A stretch of DNA of 64,000 bases from Pseudoduganella violaceinigra DSM 15887 (GCF_000425385.1 NZ_KE384361.1:126811-190810), one strand, 5' to 3'. Counted from the first letter of the stretch, positions 1-8,459 are shown. Translations and numbers: made by a program. The notes: generated by a model not told the origin, from the sequence alone.

Positions 1-545
1 TCGGCACCGGGGACCCGCACCCGCTTAACAATCGGCTGGATAACGAGTTCCGCACTTGGCGCATAGCGATGCTGCCCGTTCGGTGCGGCGTCACGCACGA
101 TTTGATCGATGGCAGCCCGCGACTGTACTGACGGCGCGACGTCGAAGAGATTCGCGCCATTTAGCGTATTCGCCGCGCCTTGTCCAAGCCCGAAGCGGCG
201 ATCCGACTCGGACGTGCTCAGAATGCTGCCACGTCCGTCGCTCACAACGACAGAGTCGGATCCGAGCACACGCAATCCCTTATAAGTATGGCTGAAGCGG
301 GAAATCCTGGAGCCAGCTGGACCTGGATGTTCTTTTGTAAGCAAGTAGCCATGATCGCCGTCCAGCCCCTCGTTACCATGCCGCGCGACCAGCGCAGCCG
401 TAAGTGCGGCGTTCTCTTGCGGAGACGCCTTGATAAAAGACTGCGGGATCGTGAACTGAGGAGTGCTCGTGGCAGCGGAAGCGTGGCCAAGGGCCAGATT
501 TGCTGCGGCAAGGGATACTGCAAGCATGGATTTCCGAAGTTTCAT
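1..545 (-). CDS. Secreted thermolysin-like metalloprotease, N-terminal part (FTP propeptide)
   Basis: Partial gene that leaves the window at its left edge; about 181 codons are visible. The start ATG (543-545) follows a GGAG ribosome binding site. Residues 1-24 form a clear signal peptide (basic MKLRK, then an Ala/Leu-rich core ending ...ASA). The following segment has the pattern of the fungalysin/thermolysin propeptide (FTP) domain: a 'FSHTYKGLRVLGSD' stretch, then 'VVVSDGRGSILSTS'. In the M4 family this propeptide acts as an intramolecular chaperone and inhibitor of an exported zinc endopeptidase. The catalytic HExxH region would lie outside the window, so M4 rather than M36 is an inference. 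It is separated from the next operon by a hairpin and is probably transcribed on its own. Confidence 0.75.
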   Translation of the reverse strand, partial: MKLRKSMLAVSLAAANLALGHASAATSTPQFTIPQSFIKASPQENAALTAALVARHGNEGLDGDHGYLLTKEHPGPAGSRISRFSHTYKGLRVLGSDSVVVSDGRGSILSTSESDRRFGLGQGAANTLNGANLFDVAPSVQSRAAIDQIVRDAAPNGQHRYAPSAELVIQPIVKRVRVPGA

Positions 546-625
546 TTTTGCTCCGATTGTCAGGGTCGTGCGAACATAGTCCGGGTAGGTGGTGGTGTCA
601 AAAAAAGCACGGAATAAGACAGAAG

Positions 626-650
626 CGGCCGAATTGTCTAATTTCGGCCG
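626..650 (-). terminator. Hairpin downstream of the quinoprotein-like operon
   Basis: Inverted repeat CGGCCGAA...TTCGGCCG with a short A/T-rich centre, 13 bases past the stop of the FAD gene. On the minus strand it is followed after about 19 bases by a run of seven T. The T-tract is farther away than in a textbook intrinsic terminator, so efficiency is uncertain. Confidence 0.5.
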
Positions 651-663
651 GGGATCAATGGGC

Positions 664-2133
664 TCAGCCGACGCTTTCCAGCAGGCCGCGCTGCCACAAC
701 CACGCTGCGATGCGCTGGGCTTTATGCGTTGGCATGCAGGCGGACAGCATCTGCAGAAGCTGGGCCAACGGCAGCGGCTGCGCCAACCTGGCCAAATGCG
801 GGAACAAAGCTTCGTTTTCCAGGAAGGCCAATGGTCGCTCCAGATGGGGATGGTCGAAGGCCGTGTGCAGGGTCACGCGGTCGTCCACCACGCAGGGCAG
901 CTGGACCAGCGCGGCGGCGCCATGCAAGCGCAGCGGCAAGGCAGGGTTAAGCGCTGCCAACGGTTTGAGTTCAGGCGGTTGGTAAGCGGCCAGCCTGGCA
1001 CGCTCTGTGGATAAGGCGCCCAGAAGGTCGGGGCGCACCGCGCCATCGCCGTCCGCTTCGGCGCGTGCGCGGGCTTGCCAGAAGGGCAGGTCGGCGCACC
1101 AGGCCTGGGCATAATACGCTTCGGTCCAGTGCGCGTGCCGCGCGCAGGCTTCCACCAGCCGCCCCTCAAAGAAGCGGCGCGCCAGCGCATGGCCGTCGTT
1201 GCCCAGTACGGTATGTACGGCCACAGCCGCTTGCAGCGAAAAGCGCATGGCCTTTTCCACGCCCGACGAGGAGACGGGATCGAGCGCGAAGGCAGCATCG
1301 CCAAGTTTTAGTCGGCCGTCCTGCCAACTGTCGGGCGCCAGGTAAGGCGTCGCCGCGCACATTTGCACTGCGCCCAGCAGGGGCAGCCCGGCCGCCACGC
1401 GCAGCAACTGGCTGCTTGCGCATGCAGCACGCAAGCGGGCCTCCGGTCCGGACGGTTCCGCCTGACGCGCCGCTTGTGGGTCACACACCAGCATCAGCCG
1501 ATAACGCTGGCCGGGCAGGCAGGCCGCCCACAGCCAGCCATGTTCGAGCGCTTCCACCTGCGTTGATCCGCCCAGCGCCGCCAGGGCAGACTTATCGACT
1601 TCAGCCCACAAAGCCGCTAGCCGGGGCGCACAACGGATGCCGGTCGCCGCGCTGCGCCCGCTCGCTTCAAGAATGAAGCGGACGCGCACTTGGCGGCAGC
1701 GGGCCTCGCCGCACAGCAGGCTGACGCGCCAGTCGCCCGCCGTGCCTGCCACGTGCAGCAGGCGAGCCGGCTGTTCGAGCTCGATGCCGCGGCCCTGCGC
1801 CAATGCCAGCAGAGCCGCGTCAAAGCAGCCCCGGTCGACGATGGCCGAACCGGATTGCGGCAGCAGGTCGGGCTCGCGGCTGCGCCATAGCACCCGGCTG
1901 CCCACGTGGGCAACGTGGGGTACCGCTGCCAGCGCGTCATTGGCATCGAGCAGGTCAATGATGTTGCGCACGCCCGGTGTGAGCGCCTCGCCGACTTGCG
2001 GCCTCGGCCAGGCAGCGCTGCGTTCGATCAGCAGGATACGGTAGCCCAGCTGTTGCAGGCGCAGCGCAGCGCTGACGCCGGCCGGGCCGGCGCCAATCAC
2101 CAGCGCGTCGAACAGACTATCGTCGCCGTGCAT
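664..2133 (-). CDS. FAD-dependent monooxygenase of the LodB/QhpG type
   Basis: 489-residue flavoprotein. A Rossmann FAD-binding motif (VIGAGPAGVSAALRL) lies at about residues 12-26, followed by an 'ERSAAWPRPQVGEALTPG' segment like that of flavin-dependent monooxygenases and tryptophan halogenases; a GD motif (LKLGDAAFALDPVSSSG) lies in the second FAD region. In known systems LodB acts on LodA, and QhpG hydroxylates the tryptophan precursor of the CTQ cofactor in amine dehydrogenase. Here it is the last gene of a five-gene operon, 5 bases after a radical-SAM maturase and downstream of two genes resembling halves of LodA, so a role in tryptophan hydroxylation of that neighbour is likely but inferred. 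A small-molecule hydroxylase is the alternative. Confidence 0.75.
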   Translation of the reverse strand: MHGDDSLFDALVIGAGPAGVSAALRLQQLGYRILLIERSAAWPRPQVGEALTPGVRNIIDLLDANDALAAVPHVAHVGSRVLWRSREPDLLPQSGSAIVDRGCFDAALLALAQGRGIELEQPARLLHVAGTAGDWRVSLLCGEARCRQVRVRFILEASGRSAATGIRCAPRLAALWAEVDKSALAALGGSTQVEALEHGWLWAACLPGQRYRLMLVCDPQAARQAEPSGPEARLRAACASSQLLRVAAGLPLLGAVQMCAATPYLAPDSWQDGRLKLGDAAFALDPVSSSGVEKAMRFSLQAAVAVHTVLGNDGHALARRFFEGRLVEACARHAHWTEAYYAQAWCADLPFWQARARAEADGDGAVRPDLLGALSTERARLAAYQPPELKPLAALNPALPLRLHGAAALVQLPCVVDDRVTLHTAFDHPHLERPLAFLENEALFPHLARLAQPLPLAQLLQMLSACMPTHKAQRIAAWLWQRGLLESVG

Positions 2134-2138
2134 GGGGC

Positions 2139-3530
2139 TCAGTCGGGGCTGCCTGCCGGTGCACTGAACCAGTCAGGCGCCAGGTGAATGAGGCGTTGGT
2201 GTGCCCCTATCGTGTAGTGCAGCCAGCCTCGAATGTAGTCGCAGGCGCCGCGTCCGCGCGCCAGCACCTCGTGATGGCAGCCGCCGCCGCACAGATAGCG
2301 CGCCCAGCAATTCGAACATGGCTGCTGCTGATGTACATGCCGTTCGCGCAGCCAGATCGCCTGCCGTGCGCGATCAACCCCGCTGTCCAGCGAGCCCATG
2401 GCGCCTTGTTCGTCGCCGACGAAGCGGTGGCAGGCGGACAGCTCGCCGTCGGCCGACACGCCGAAGTAGCCGGCGCCGGCGCCGCAAGGGTAGGGCCTGT
2501 GCGTCCCGCGCTGCAGTTCACGCAGCGCATTCTGCATGTTCATGAACGGATAGCGGCGCCCTTGCAGCACGTGCTGCTCGAACGCCAGGCCGCAGGCGAT
2601 CATCGCTTCCAGCATCTCGGCCAGCTCGGCTTCGCCCATTTCAGCACGTCCGTTGGAGGCGCGCAGTAACGGCGAGAAACCGACGCTATGGAAGCCCATG
2701 CCGATGAACAGGTCAAGCGTAGCTGGCAGGTCCAGGTTGAACGGCGTGACGGTGACGCGCGCCGACACCTGCATCTGGCGCTGCAATGCCAATAACGGAG
2801 CAATGCGTTCCAGGATGCGGTCGAAGGAGCCTTTGCCACCTTTGAAAGGCCGCAGCCGGTTGTGCTGCTCGGCGGCGCCGTCCAGGCTGACGGTGACAGC
2901 GAAGCCATGCTCCTCGAAGAACTCGGCATCGTCCGGCTGCAGCAGCGTACCGTTGGTCGTGATGGAAAAACGGCAGTCAAGCTGGCGCAGGGCCGCCTGC
3001 CGGCTGGCGTAGCCGGTCACGCTGCGCAGCACTGCGCGGTTCGACAGCGGTTCGCCGCCCATGAAGGACAGGTTCACCTTGGCGCCCGGTGCTGCCTGCG
3101 ACAGCAACAGGTCGACCGCCTTAAGCGCCTGCTGCTCCTCCATGCTCTTCGCCTTGTCGCCAAACTCGCCCTGCTGCGCATAGCAATAGGTGCAGCCGAG
3201 GTTGCACTTCTGCGCAATTGCCAGCGAGAGCGCATGCAGCGGCGGCGCCTCCAGCGGAGTGTCGTCGATCAGCGCCTCGGCGCGCAGGCCACAACTATCG
3301 ACCAAGCCTTGCAGCAGGCCCGGATCGTCGCTGCCCAGCGCCGCCCGAAATTCCCCAGCCAGCTCGGGCGGCAGGTGGTACAGGCGCGTGCCGTTGACCA
3401 TCAAGAGCTGCGCGCCCTGGGCGTCGTCGACCAGGTGGGCGTGGCGATGGCGCGGCTGCGAGGCCGCCGCGATGCGCTTGCTCAGCGCCCGCGCCAGGGT
3501 CGCACTTCCTGCCATGGCCTCAGGATTCAT
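2139..3530 (-). CDS. Radical SAM/SPASM maturase, QhpD-like
   Basis: 463 residues from the ATG at 3530, which has AAGGA five bases upstream; in-frame ATGs at 3545, 3536 and 3515 are alternatives. It overlaps the end of the upstream gene. The radical-SAM [4Fe-4S] motif CNLGCTYC places cysteines at residues 109, 113 and 116. 'SFMGGEPL' and 'TTNGTLL' are typical of the SAM-binding barrel. The C-terminus carries SPASM/twitch cysteines (CGAGAGYFGVSADGELSAC, then CSNCWARYLCGGGC). This is the layout of peptide-modifying enzymes such as QhpD, which makes Cys-to-Asp/Glu thioether links in quinohemoprotein amine dehydrogenase. The likely substrate is one of the LodA-like proteins encoded directly upstream. 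Radical SAM enzymes are not part of the classic LodA/LodB pair, which makes this setting unusual. Confidence 0.85.
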   Translation of the reverse strand: MNPEAMAGSATLARALSKRIAAASQPRHRHAHLVDDAQGAQLLMVNGTRLYHLPPELAGEFRAALGSDDPGLLQGLVDSCGLRAEALIDDTPLEAPPLHALSLAIAQKCNLGCTYCYAQQGEFGDKAKSMEEQQALKAVDLLLSQAAPGAKVNLSFMGGEPLSNRAVLRSVTGYASRQAALRQLDCRFSITTNGTLLQPDDAEFFEEHGFAVTVSLDGAAEQHNRLRPFKGGKGSFDRILERIAPLLALQRQMQVSARVTVTPFNLDLPATLDLFIGMGFHSVGFSPLLRASNGRAEMGEAELAEMLEAMIACGLAFEQHVLQGRRYPFMNMQNALRELQRGTHRPYPCGAGAGYFGVSADGELSACHRFVGDEQGAMGSLDSGVDRARQAIWLRERHVHQQQPCSNCWARYLCGGGCHHEVLARGRGACDYIRGWLHYTIGAHQRLIHLAPDWFSAPAGSPD

Positions 3531-4344
3531 CGGCATCCTTGCCACGAATGATGAAACTCAGGTCCTCCTGCCAGGACTTGAACAGGTCGTCGTAGGAATA
3601 GAGCCGGGTGTCGGTGCGGTTGTCCGGGATGTAGGTGCCGGTGCGCTTCTTGGCGAACCACATGTCGCCACGCGACAAGCCGTTGACGCCCGGTTCGACG
3701 TTGACATAGTCGGGGCGCGACGCCGCCCAGTAGTAGCAAGCGCACTCGCGGTAGTCGTTCTGCCAGGGTGCGCACAGGCCCTGGGTCAGCTCGCCCGGCT
3801 GCAGCAGCGCCGGATTGAATGCCGCCGTGTCAGGTTCGAAGAAGATGCGCAAGCGCAGCTCCTCGGTGATAACGGGCGTGTCCGGGCCGGCCAGGACTTC
3901 CGTGCTGGCGTCGGTCTGGGCGGTGAACTCACAGGTAACCATCTGGCCCTGCAGATGCAGGATGCGGGCGATCGAGTTCGACCATTCCATGAAAGACACC
4001 GCGTTCGGATTGGCCGCCGAGGCGAGGGTGCCCGAGCTGCCGTCGGGGAAGACCGGCCCGGTCGTGTTGACCATGGTGCCGACCTCCAGTCCGGCGAAGC
4101 GTAGCAGGCGGCGCGTGACCAAGTGCTGGTATTCCGGCTCGGCGTCGATCACGTAGTTGTTGTTCTCCACCAGCACGATGCCTTCGAAGGCGCGCCGCCA
4201 CAGGTTGCGGAAATCGAATTCCAGGCCGGGGAAGCAGTTGGATATCGCGCTGCGGGGCAGTATCGAGAACGGGTTGCCGGCGCCGCGGTGGTGGATTTGT
4301 GCGGTCAGATTATTGGCGCTCAGAGTGGGCGTTTTGGCGGCCAT
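3520..4344 (-). CDS. LodA/GoxA-like protein, C-terminal (CTQ-bearing) half as a separate polypeptide
   Basis: 274 residues. The ATG at 4344 shares its A with the stop codon of the upstream gene (TGATG), with GGAG just upstream, so the two genes are translationally coupled. It shows signature pieces of the C-terminal half of LodA-type cysteine tryptophylquinone oxidases: 'SNCFPGLEF' (Cys37), matching the Cys-containing FYPGIE-like motif, and 'PWQNDY...WAASRPD' (Trp194, Trp206), matching the PWQADF...WWPAQRPD region. CTQ is made by crosslinking one Cys to an oxidised Trp in these regions. Three further Cys (191, 201, 203) crowd the Trp region, which could suit radical-SAM thioether formation. 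Family membership comes from recalled motifs rather than alignment. No signal peptide is seen. Confidence 0.65.
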   Translation of the reverse strand: MAAKTPTLSANNLTAQIHHRGAGNPFSILPRSAISNCFPGLEFDFRNLWRRAFEGIVLVENNNYVIDAEPEYQHLVTRRLLRFAGLEVGTMVNTTGPVFPDGSSGTLASAANPNAVSFMEWSNSIARILHLQGQMVTCEFTAQTDASTEVLAGPDTPVITEELRLRIFFEPDTAAFNPALLQPGELTQGLCAPWQNDYRECACYYWAASRPDYVNVEPGVNGLSRGDMWFAKKRTGTYIPDNRTDTRLYSYDDLFKSWQEDLSFIIRGKDADES

Positions 4345-5762
4345 CACAGGTCTCCTGCAGGATTTTCGGGTTGGCTGAACATGGCGTTGCGGGCTGCCTT
4401 GACCACCATGTCGATATGGCGCCGGGTCAGGGTCAGGCCACGGCCGTCGGCACCGCGCATGAGGGCGGGCATCTTGCGCAGCGCAGTCGCCGACAGGTCG
4501 CCGATTTCCTCTGGCAAGCGTAGCGTCTGGGCGAACCACGGCGCGCCGCCGGCGGAGAGGGCGCTGAACACGCGCTCGTGCAGGGCGCGCAGCGCCAGGT
4601 TGTCGACCAGTGAGGCGGCGGCGATCGGCTCGTAATAGCGCTCGAAATCGCTGCTATTCTGGCGCACCATGGTGCTGGCCACGTTAAGGCGGCCGTTGAC
4701 CGGATTGCCGTTCATGACTGCAGTGTTCATCAGCCGCACCGTTTCCAGCGCGCGCAGCACCAGTTCGGTGGCCTGTTCCAGCGACACTGCTTCCTCCTGC
4801 ACGGCCGGGCCGTGCAGCAGCTGCTCCATCTCGTCGGAGACGACGCGGATCGGCAGCGTGTCCGGCGCGTAGGCCGGCGGACCGGCGCCGATGGTCGCCT
4901 GGGCCACCAGTGTGCTGCCGTCGGCCAGCGTCAGGACCACGCGCACCAGGCCGTCGCATTCATCGTCCAGGTAGCCCCAGCTGACCTGCTGGCCCTGCGC
5001 GTTGGCGTAGCCGGCGTAGATGCCGGCCGGATTCGTCAGCGTCGGGCCGCTGCCTTCCGTGTAATTGAGCCAATCGCCTCGCTCCGCGTCATATAGCACC
5101 AAGTCTTCGCTGTCGATGATCGGGTCGGGCACCAGCAGCGGGATGCCGTCCGCCTGCGGTTCCAGGCGCTGCATGCGGCTGCCGTAGACTTTGCCGGCGG
5201 CCGGCGTGTAGCGCAGGCGGATCTCCGGGTAGTCTTCGCTGGGCGCAATGAACTGCACATGGCCGAGCGGCAGCGTCTTGCCGGCCTTGAAGTTCTCGCA
5301 CCAGCCTTCCAGCGCGTGACGGGCGTGGTCCTTCAGGCCGAACAGGTTGGCGTGGATCTGGTCGTTGCGGTTGTTGGTGCGGCGGTAGATTTTGATGTTG
5401 CCCAGCTCGACATCCCAGTGCAGGTTGGCCAGCGTCAGGCCTTCTGCGGCCAGCAAGTCTGCAGTCAACGCTTGCAACAGATCGGGTTCGGCACTGGTGC
5501 GCGCGAACACTTCAAGGAAGGGCGCGACCGGGCGCACCAGCTTGTCTTCGTCCTTGAAGCGGATCTTGTCGGGCACGTAGGCGCGCACGATGCGGCCGCT
5601 TACCGCGTCGACCTCGAAGCTCTCGCGCGGCACGATGCGGCGGTAGTTCATCGGACTGTCCGGATCGGTCTCCAGGTCGAAAGCTTCGAGCGGCTCGGCC
5701 GCGCCGCCCAGACGGGCCACAGCCAGCGGGGGCAGAATTCTCAGTTCCAGAATCGGCATCAT
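4344..5762 (-). CDS. LodA/GoxA-like protein, N-terminal half as a separate polypeptide
   Basis: 472 residues starting at an ATG 6 bases after the ferritin-like gene. The opening 'ILPPLAVARLGG' resembles the 'hPSIGIARVG' start of LodA-like oxidases, and the 'GYLDDECDGLV' segment resembles their 'DDVSDGPV' motif. An acidic linker region and 'RIVRAYVPDKIRF' match the position of the 'RQAARFRIY' stretch. The reading frame ends just where the coupled 274-residue protein begins; the sum (746 residues) is close to a single-chain LodA. No Cys/Trp cofactor motif is visible here, which fits a scaffold half. It could be a true two-subunit enzyme or a diverged family in which the halves never were fused. 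Both reading frames look intact, so simple decay is unlikely. Confidence 0.6.
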   Translation of the reverse strand: MMPILELRILPPLAVARLGGAAEPLEAFDLETDPDSPMNYRRIVPRESFEVDAVSGRIVRAYVPDKIRFKDEDKLVRPVAPFLEVFARTSAEPDLLQALTADLLAAEGLTLANLHWDVELGNIKIYRRTNNRNDQIHANLFGLKDHARHALEGWCENFKAGKTLPLGHVQFIAPSEDYPEIRLRYTPAAGKVYGSRMQRLEPQADGIPLLVPDPIIDSEDLVLYDAERGDWLNYTEGSGPTLTNPAGIYAGYANAQGQQVSWGYLDDECDGLVRVVLTLADGSTLVAQATIGAGPPAYAPDTLPIRVVSDEMEQLLHGPAVQEEAVSLEQATELVLRALETVRLMNTAVMNGNPVNGRLNVASTMVRQNSSDFERYYEPIAAASLVDNLALRALHERVFSALSAGGAPWFAQTLRLPEEIGDLSATALRKMPALMRGADGRGLTLTRRHIDMVVKAARNAMFSQPENPAGDL

Positions 5763-5768
5763 GGTCTC

Positions 5769-7358
5769 CTAAATCAGGGCGGTGTCGATGGTGCCCGACA
5801 GGATGCGCAAGATCAGTTCGCGCATATTCCGGTCGGCCTCGCGCAGCGACGCCAGATAGGCGTGGCGGGACTCGGGCGCCAGCAACTGCAGCGCTTCGAC
5901 CACGCTGGCCGACGCGGTCAGCAGGTCGAGGTGGCCGCGCCATTTATTGGCCTCGCCGAATGGGCTGTTGAGGGTGTAGGGCATCTGGAAGGGCGGTCCG
6001 GCAAAGCCGGCGGCCAGGTCGTCGGCCTTGACCGGTGACTGCATCAGGATCTCGGAGACGGCGCGCAGGTTGTACATTTCACCGAAGGTGGCGTTGACGA
6101 TGGCGCCGCGCGGCGTGATGGCGCCAGCCGCGTTCAGGCCGCCGTACAGCGTGAAGCTGTGAATCAGATAGTTCAGCAGCATGCGGTAGCGGATATTGTG
6201 CAGCGTGGCCCACAGCGCCGACTCGGGATGAGTAATGCGCGTGGTGGCGCCGCCTTCATCGCTGCCCTCGTCATCTGGATCGAGCGAGACGTAGGGGTTG
6301 ACGGCGACCTGGCGTGCCGGCGCCCAGGCTGCCCGTCCCGCAGGGCCCGCGGCGCGCAGGCCGGCCTTGCTTTCAGGCCGCAGCGCCTGCCATTGCGGCG
6401 CGGCGAAATCGGCCGGGCGGGCTGCGTTCCAGTGCTCGGCAGTCAGCGGCGTATGCTCGATCAGCTCACGCATTTCGACATAGATGCGCAGGAAGCGCAC
6501 GAAGTGCGAGGCAGTGGTGCCGCTGGTTGCCTCACCCTGCTGGGCGATGGCGTGCAATGCGGCGACCATGTCGTCGCGGCAGGTCTGGGGCACCACCAGC
6601 ACATCCGGGGTCTGGGTCGGCTGGCCAGTGGGGCGGCCGCGATGGCCACCCTGGTAGCCGCGGCCCCATTCGGCGAAGTCGGCCTGGGCCGGCAAGGTCG
6701 AGGCGTCGAAGGCTGCATCAGGAAGATAGTCGGGATCGGCCACCAGGGGGATCAGAGTGTTGAACAGGGCCGCCACCTGGTGCGGGTTGTCGGTCTGGGC
6801 GTGGACGCGGTCGCGGATCTCATCGCCCAGCGCCCCACCGTCCCAGTCGACCGGCGATTCGGCGTACACATACTTGGCCAGCGAGTCGAGCGTCAGCGGT
6901 TCGAGCATGAACGGGAAGGGATAAAACGGGGAGTCCCAGGGCTCATCCTCACGCTCCATATGCAGCGGCGAGCCGATCAAACGTAAGGAATTTTGCACCG
7001 AGATCAGGTGGCCCATTTCCTCCTTGGCGATGCCCAGTATGACCTCCTGCCAGGTGCGCACGCTGTCCCGAAACGCCTCGGGCACCTGCGGGCCGCCAAG
7101 CGAATAGGCGGCATACAGATATTGCACCATCAGGCAGTGCTCAATTTCGGCGTCGATCGACAGCAGGTACGTGATGTAATCGCGCGGCGAAAACTCCAGG
7201 TTCAGCGCAGGAGTGCCGGTTGCCTTGGCGCTTGCCGCCGGTGCAACCGTGCCGCGCAAGAGCCTTGCAGTGGTCGATGGCAGGCCTTGTTCGGTGCCGG
7301 TCTGCGGCAGGAAGGCTGAGGGAGCGCCGAGGTGGCGGCGGATCTGTGCAGCTCGCAT
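5769..7358 (-). CDS. Ferritin-like (VioB-type) diiron domain protein
   Basis: First gene of the operon, 529 residues from the ATG at 7358, which follows AAGGA; a longer start at 7403 adds an unlikely 15 residues. Around residues 75-130, helices carry candidate diiron ligands: Glu in 'DAEIEHCLMVQYLYAAY' and Glu/His in 'AKEEMGHLISVQNSL' (ExxH). This is the ferritin-like domain found in VioB-type iminophenylpyruvate dimer synthases and related secondary-metabolism proteins. A second helical block (HNIRYRMLLNYLIHSF, FGEMYNLRAVSEIL) closes the protein. It may oxidise the product or substrate of the LodA-like enzyme, or activate oxygen for maturation. The role is inferred from the neighbourhood; the domain call is fairly secure. 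Confidence 0.7.
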   Translation of the reverse strand: MRAAQIRRHLGAPSAFLPQTGTEQGLPSTTARLLRGTVAPAASAKATGTPALNLEFSPRDYITYLLSIDAEIEHCLMVQYLYAAYSLGGPQVPEAFRDSVRTWQEVILGIAKEEMGHLISVQNSLRLIGSPLHMEREDEPWDSPFYPFPFMLEPLTLDSLAKYVYAESPVDWDGGALGDEIRDRVHAQTDNPHQVAALFNTLIPLVADPDYLPDAAFDASTLPAQADFAEWGRGYQGGHRGRPTGQPTQTPDVLVVPQTCRDDMVAALHAIAQQGEATSGTTASHFVRFLRIYVEMRELIEHTPLTAEHWNAARPADFAAPQWQALRPESKAGLRAAGPAGRAAWAPARQVAVNPYVSLDPDDEGSDEGGATTRITHPESALWATLHNIRYRMLLNYLIHSFTLYGGLNAAGAITPRGAIVNATFGEMYNLRAVSEILMQSPVKADDLAAGFAGPPFQMPYTLNSPFGEANKWRGHLDLLTASASVVEALQLLAPESRHAYLASLREADRNMRELILRILSGTIDTALI

Positions 7359-7583
7359 TTCTTGTCCTTCTCGTGTCGGACATCCCGTGGGGATGCGTTG
7401 CAATAGGCGTCGGGGCAGGCGAAGCGTGCTTCGGCTGGAGTCGACGGCGTCAAATGACAGTAGCGTGATAAGGCAAACGAGAGAGCTAATGCGCCGCGTC
7501 GCGGACCGGTCTGAAAGCTTGCGTCAGGCTGGCTTTGGGAGGTGGCATGTCGGCGCCGCTTGGCGCGGGCTAACAGTGCAGCG

Positions 7584-7612
7584 AGTATCGCAATGACTTA
7601 TTAAGTCTTCAA
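7584..7612 (-). promoter_or_regulatory. Candidate promoter with palindromic operator for the quinoprotein-like operon
   Basis: On the minus strand TTGAAG (7612-7607) and GATACT (7589-7584) are spaced by 17 bases, a fair sigma-70 match about 225 bases upstream of the first gene. The spacer contains the palindrome GACTTATTAAGTC (7595-7607), placed where a repressor would block RNA polymerase. Prediction only. Confidence 0.35.
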
Positions 7613-8181
7613 CTATAAAAATTACCATGGTGGTGGAAATACCACCCGCAACGCTTGCATCATGGGCCAGCGCGAGGGATGACTTAGCGCGGCCATTGGG
7701 TTACTCGTCAGTGCGCATGTGTCAAGTGGGGGGGAAATGATTCGTGAACCAAAAAGGCTAGAATCGTGCATTACAGCTTTGTGGTAACGTCCGGTAATTC
7801 GCATAATCTATATTATGTAAAATACTAGGCGGATCAACAATGCCCCGTCGTAGCTATAACCAGTTGCAAGCTGATAGGTCGCGATTGCTTTGACACTTTC
7901 CCGCTAGTGGTAAGGAACATCCGCTATTGGTTTGTGATTCGCTTTGCACTGTAAGGAGACTTTTACTCCGGAGCCGAAACGATTGTCCCTAGTCATCGCG
8001 GCACTGGAACTCCTGCGCCCGTTAAAAGCTGGAAACGACAGTTATTCCCGTCCATAAAATCTGCCTGCCGTCTCTCCTGTGGCCTCCGTCGATTAGGCGC
8101 TTCCTGATGGGCGTCTTCCGCTTCTCAGGCCAACTTTTCTGCCTGTGCAACAGTCATGGTATTGTGTAACTTTGCTAATTC
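7613..8181. other. Non-coding stretch
   Basis: I see no open frame with coding character on either strand. Base composition is more AT-rich than the flanking operon, and the stretch reads like decayed or regulatory DNA at the edge of the accessory region. Confidence 0.5.
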
Positions 8182-8340
8182 ACAGGGAGGCAAAAATGGG
8201 ACGTTATCGAGTCGCAGTTCGACTCCGGCAAGCCGAAAGCATCGATAGTCACGCGAATGCTGGACACGTTGCCGAAGGTTGCCGAGGCAGGCGTCGCGGT
8301 AGCAAAGCTTATTTCGCTTGCCCAGGGTAATCCACCCTAA
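8182..8340 (+). pseudogene. Small protein remnant lacking its start codon
   Basis: Reading from after the TAA near 8178, the frame encodes 'WDVIESQFDSGKPKASIVTR' and continues 'MLDTLPKVAEAGVAVAKLI' to the TAA at 8338-8340. This reads like a real conserved small alpha-helical protein, but the frame has no ATG, GTG or TTG in its first part; an ATG preceded by GGGAGG lies at 8196 in another frame. A one- or two-base change near 8197 would have joined the two, so it is probably a frameshifted gene. A start further in, at the internal ATG of 'MLDTLPK', is possible but lacks a ribosome site. Confidence 0.35.
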
Positions 8341-8357
8341 ATACCACTACAACCATT

Positions 8358-8382
8358 GAACCCGGCGCCGCCGGGTTCTTTA
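8358..8382 (+). terminator. Rho-independent terminator
   Basis: Stem GAACCCGGC...GCCGGGTTC (8358-8366 with 8370-8378), followed by CTTTAAT, 18 bases after the stop of the small remnant. It supports the idea that the remnant was once a transcribed gene. Confidence 0.65.
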
Positions 8383-8459
8383 ATATTCGTAACCCTCCTT
8401 CGGCATCGTGTTTAACGGAAGGCGCCTGAGACAGGTTTTCAATCCTTGGGATAGTCGTT

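Noticed and set aside
3520..4539. Longer start for the C-terminal LodA-like gene at 4539
   Set aside because: It would overlap the upstream gene by almost 200 bases; the TGATG-coupled ATG at 4344 has GGAG.
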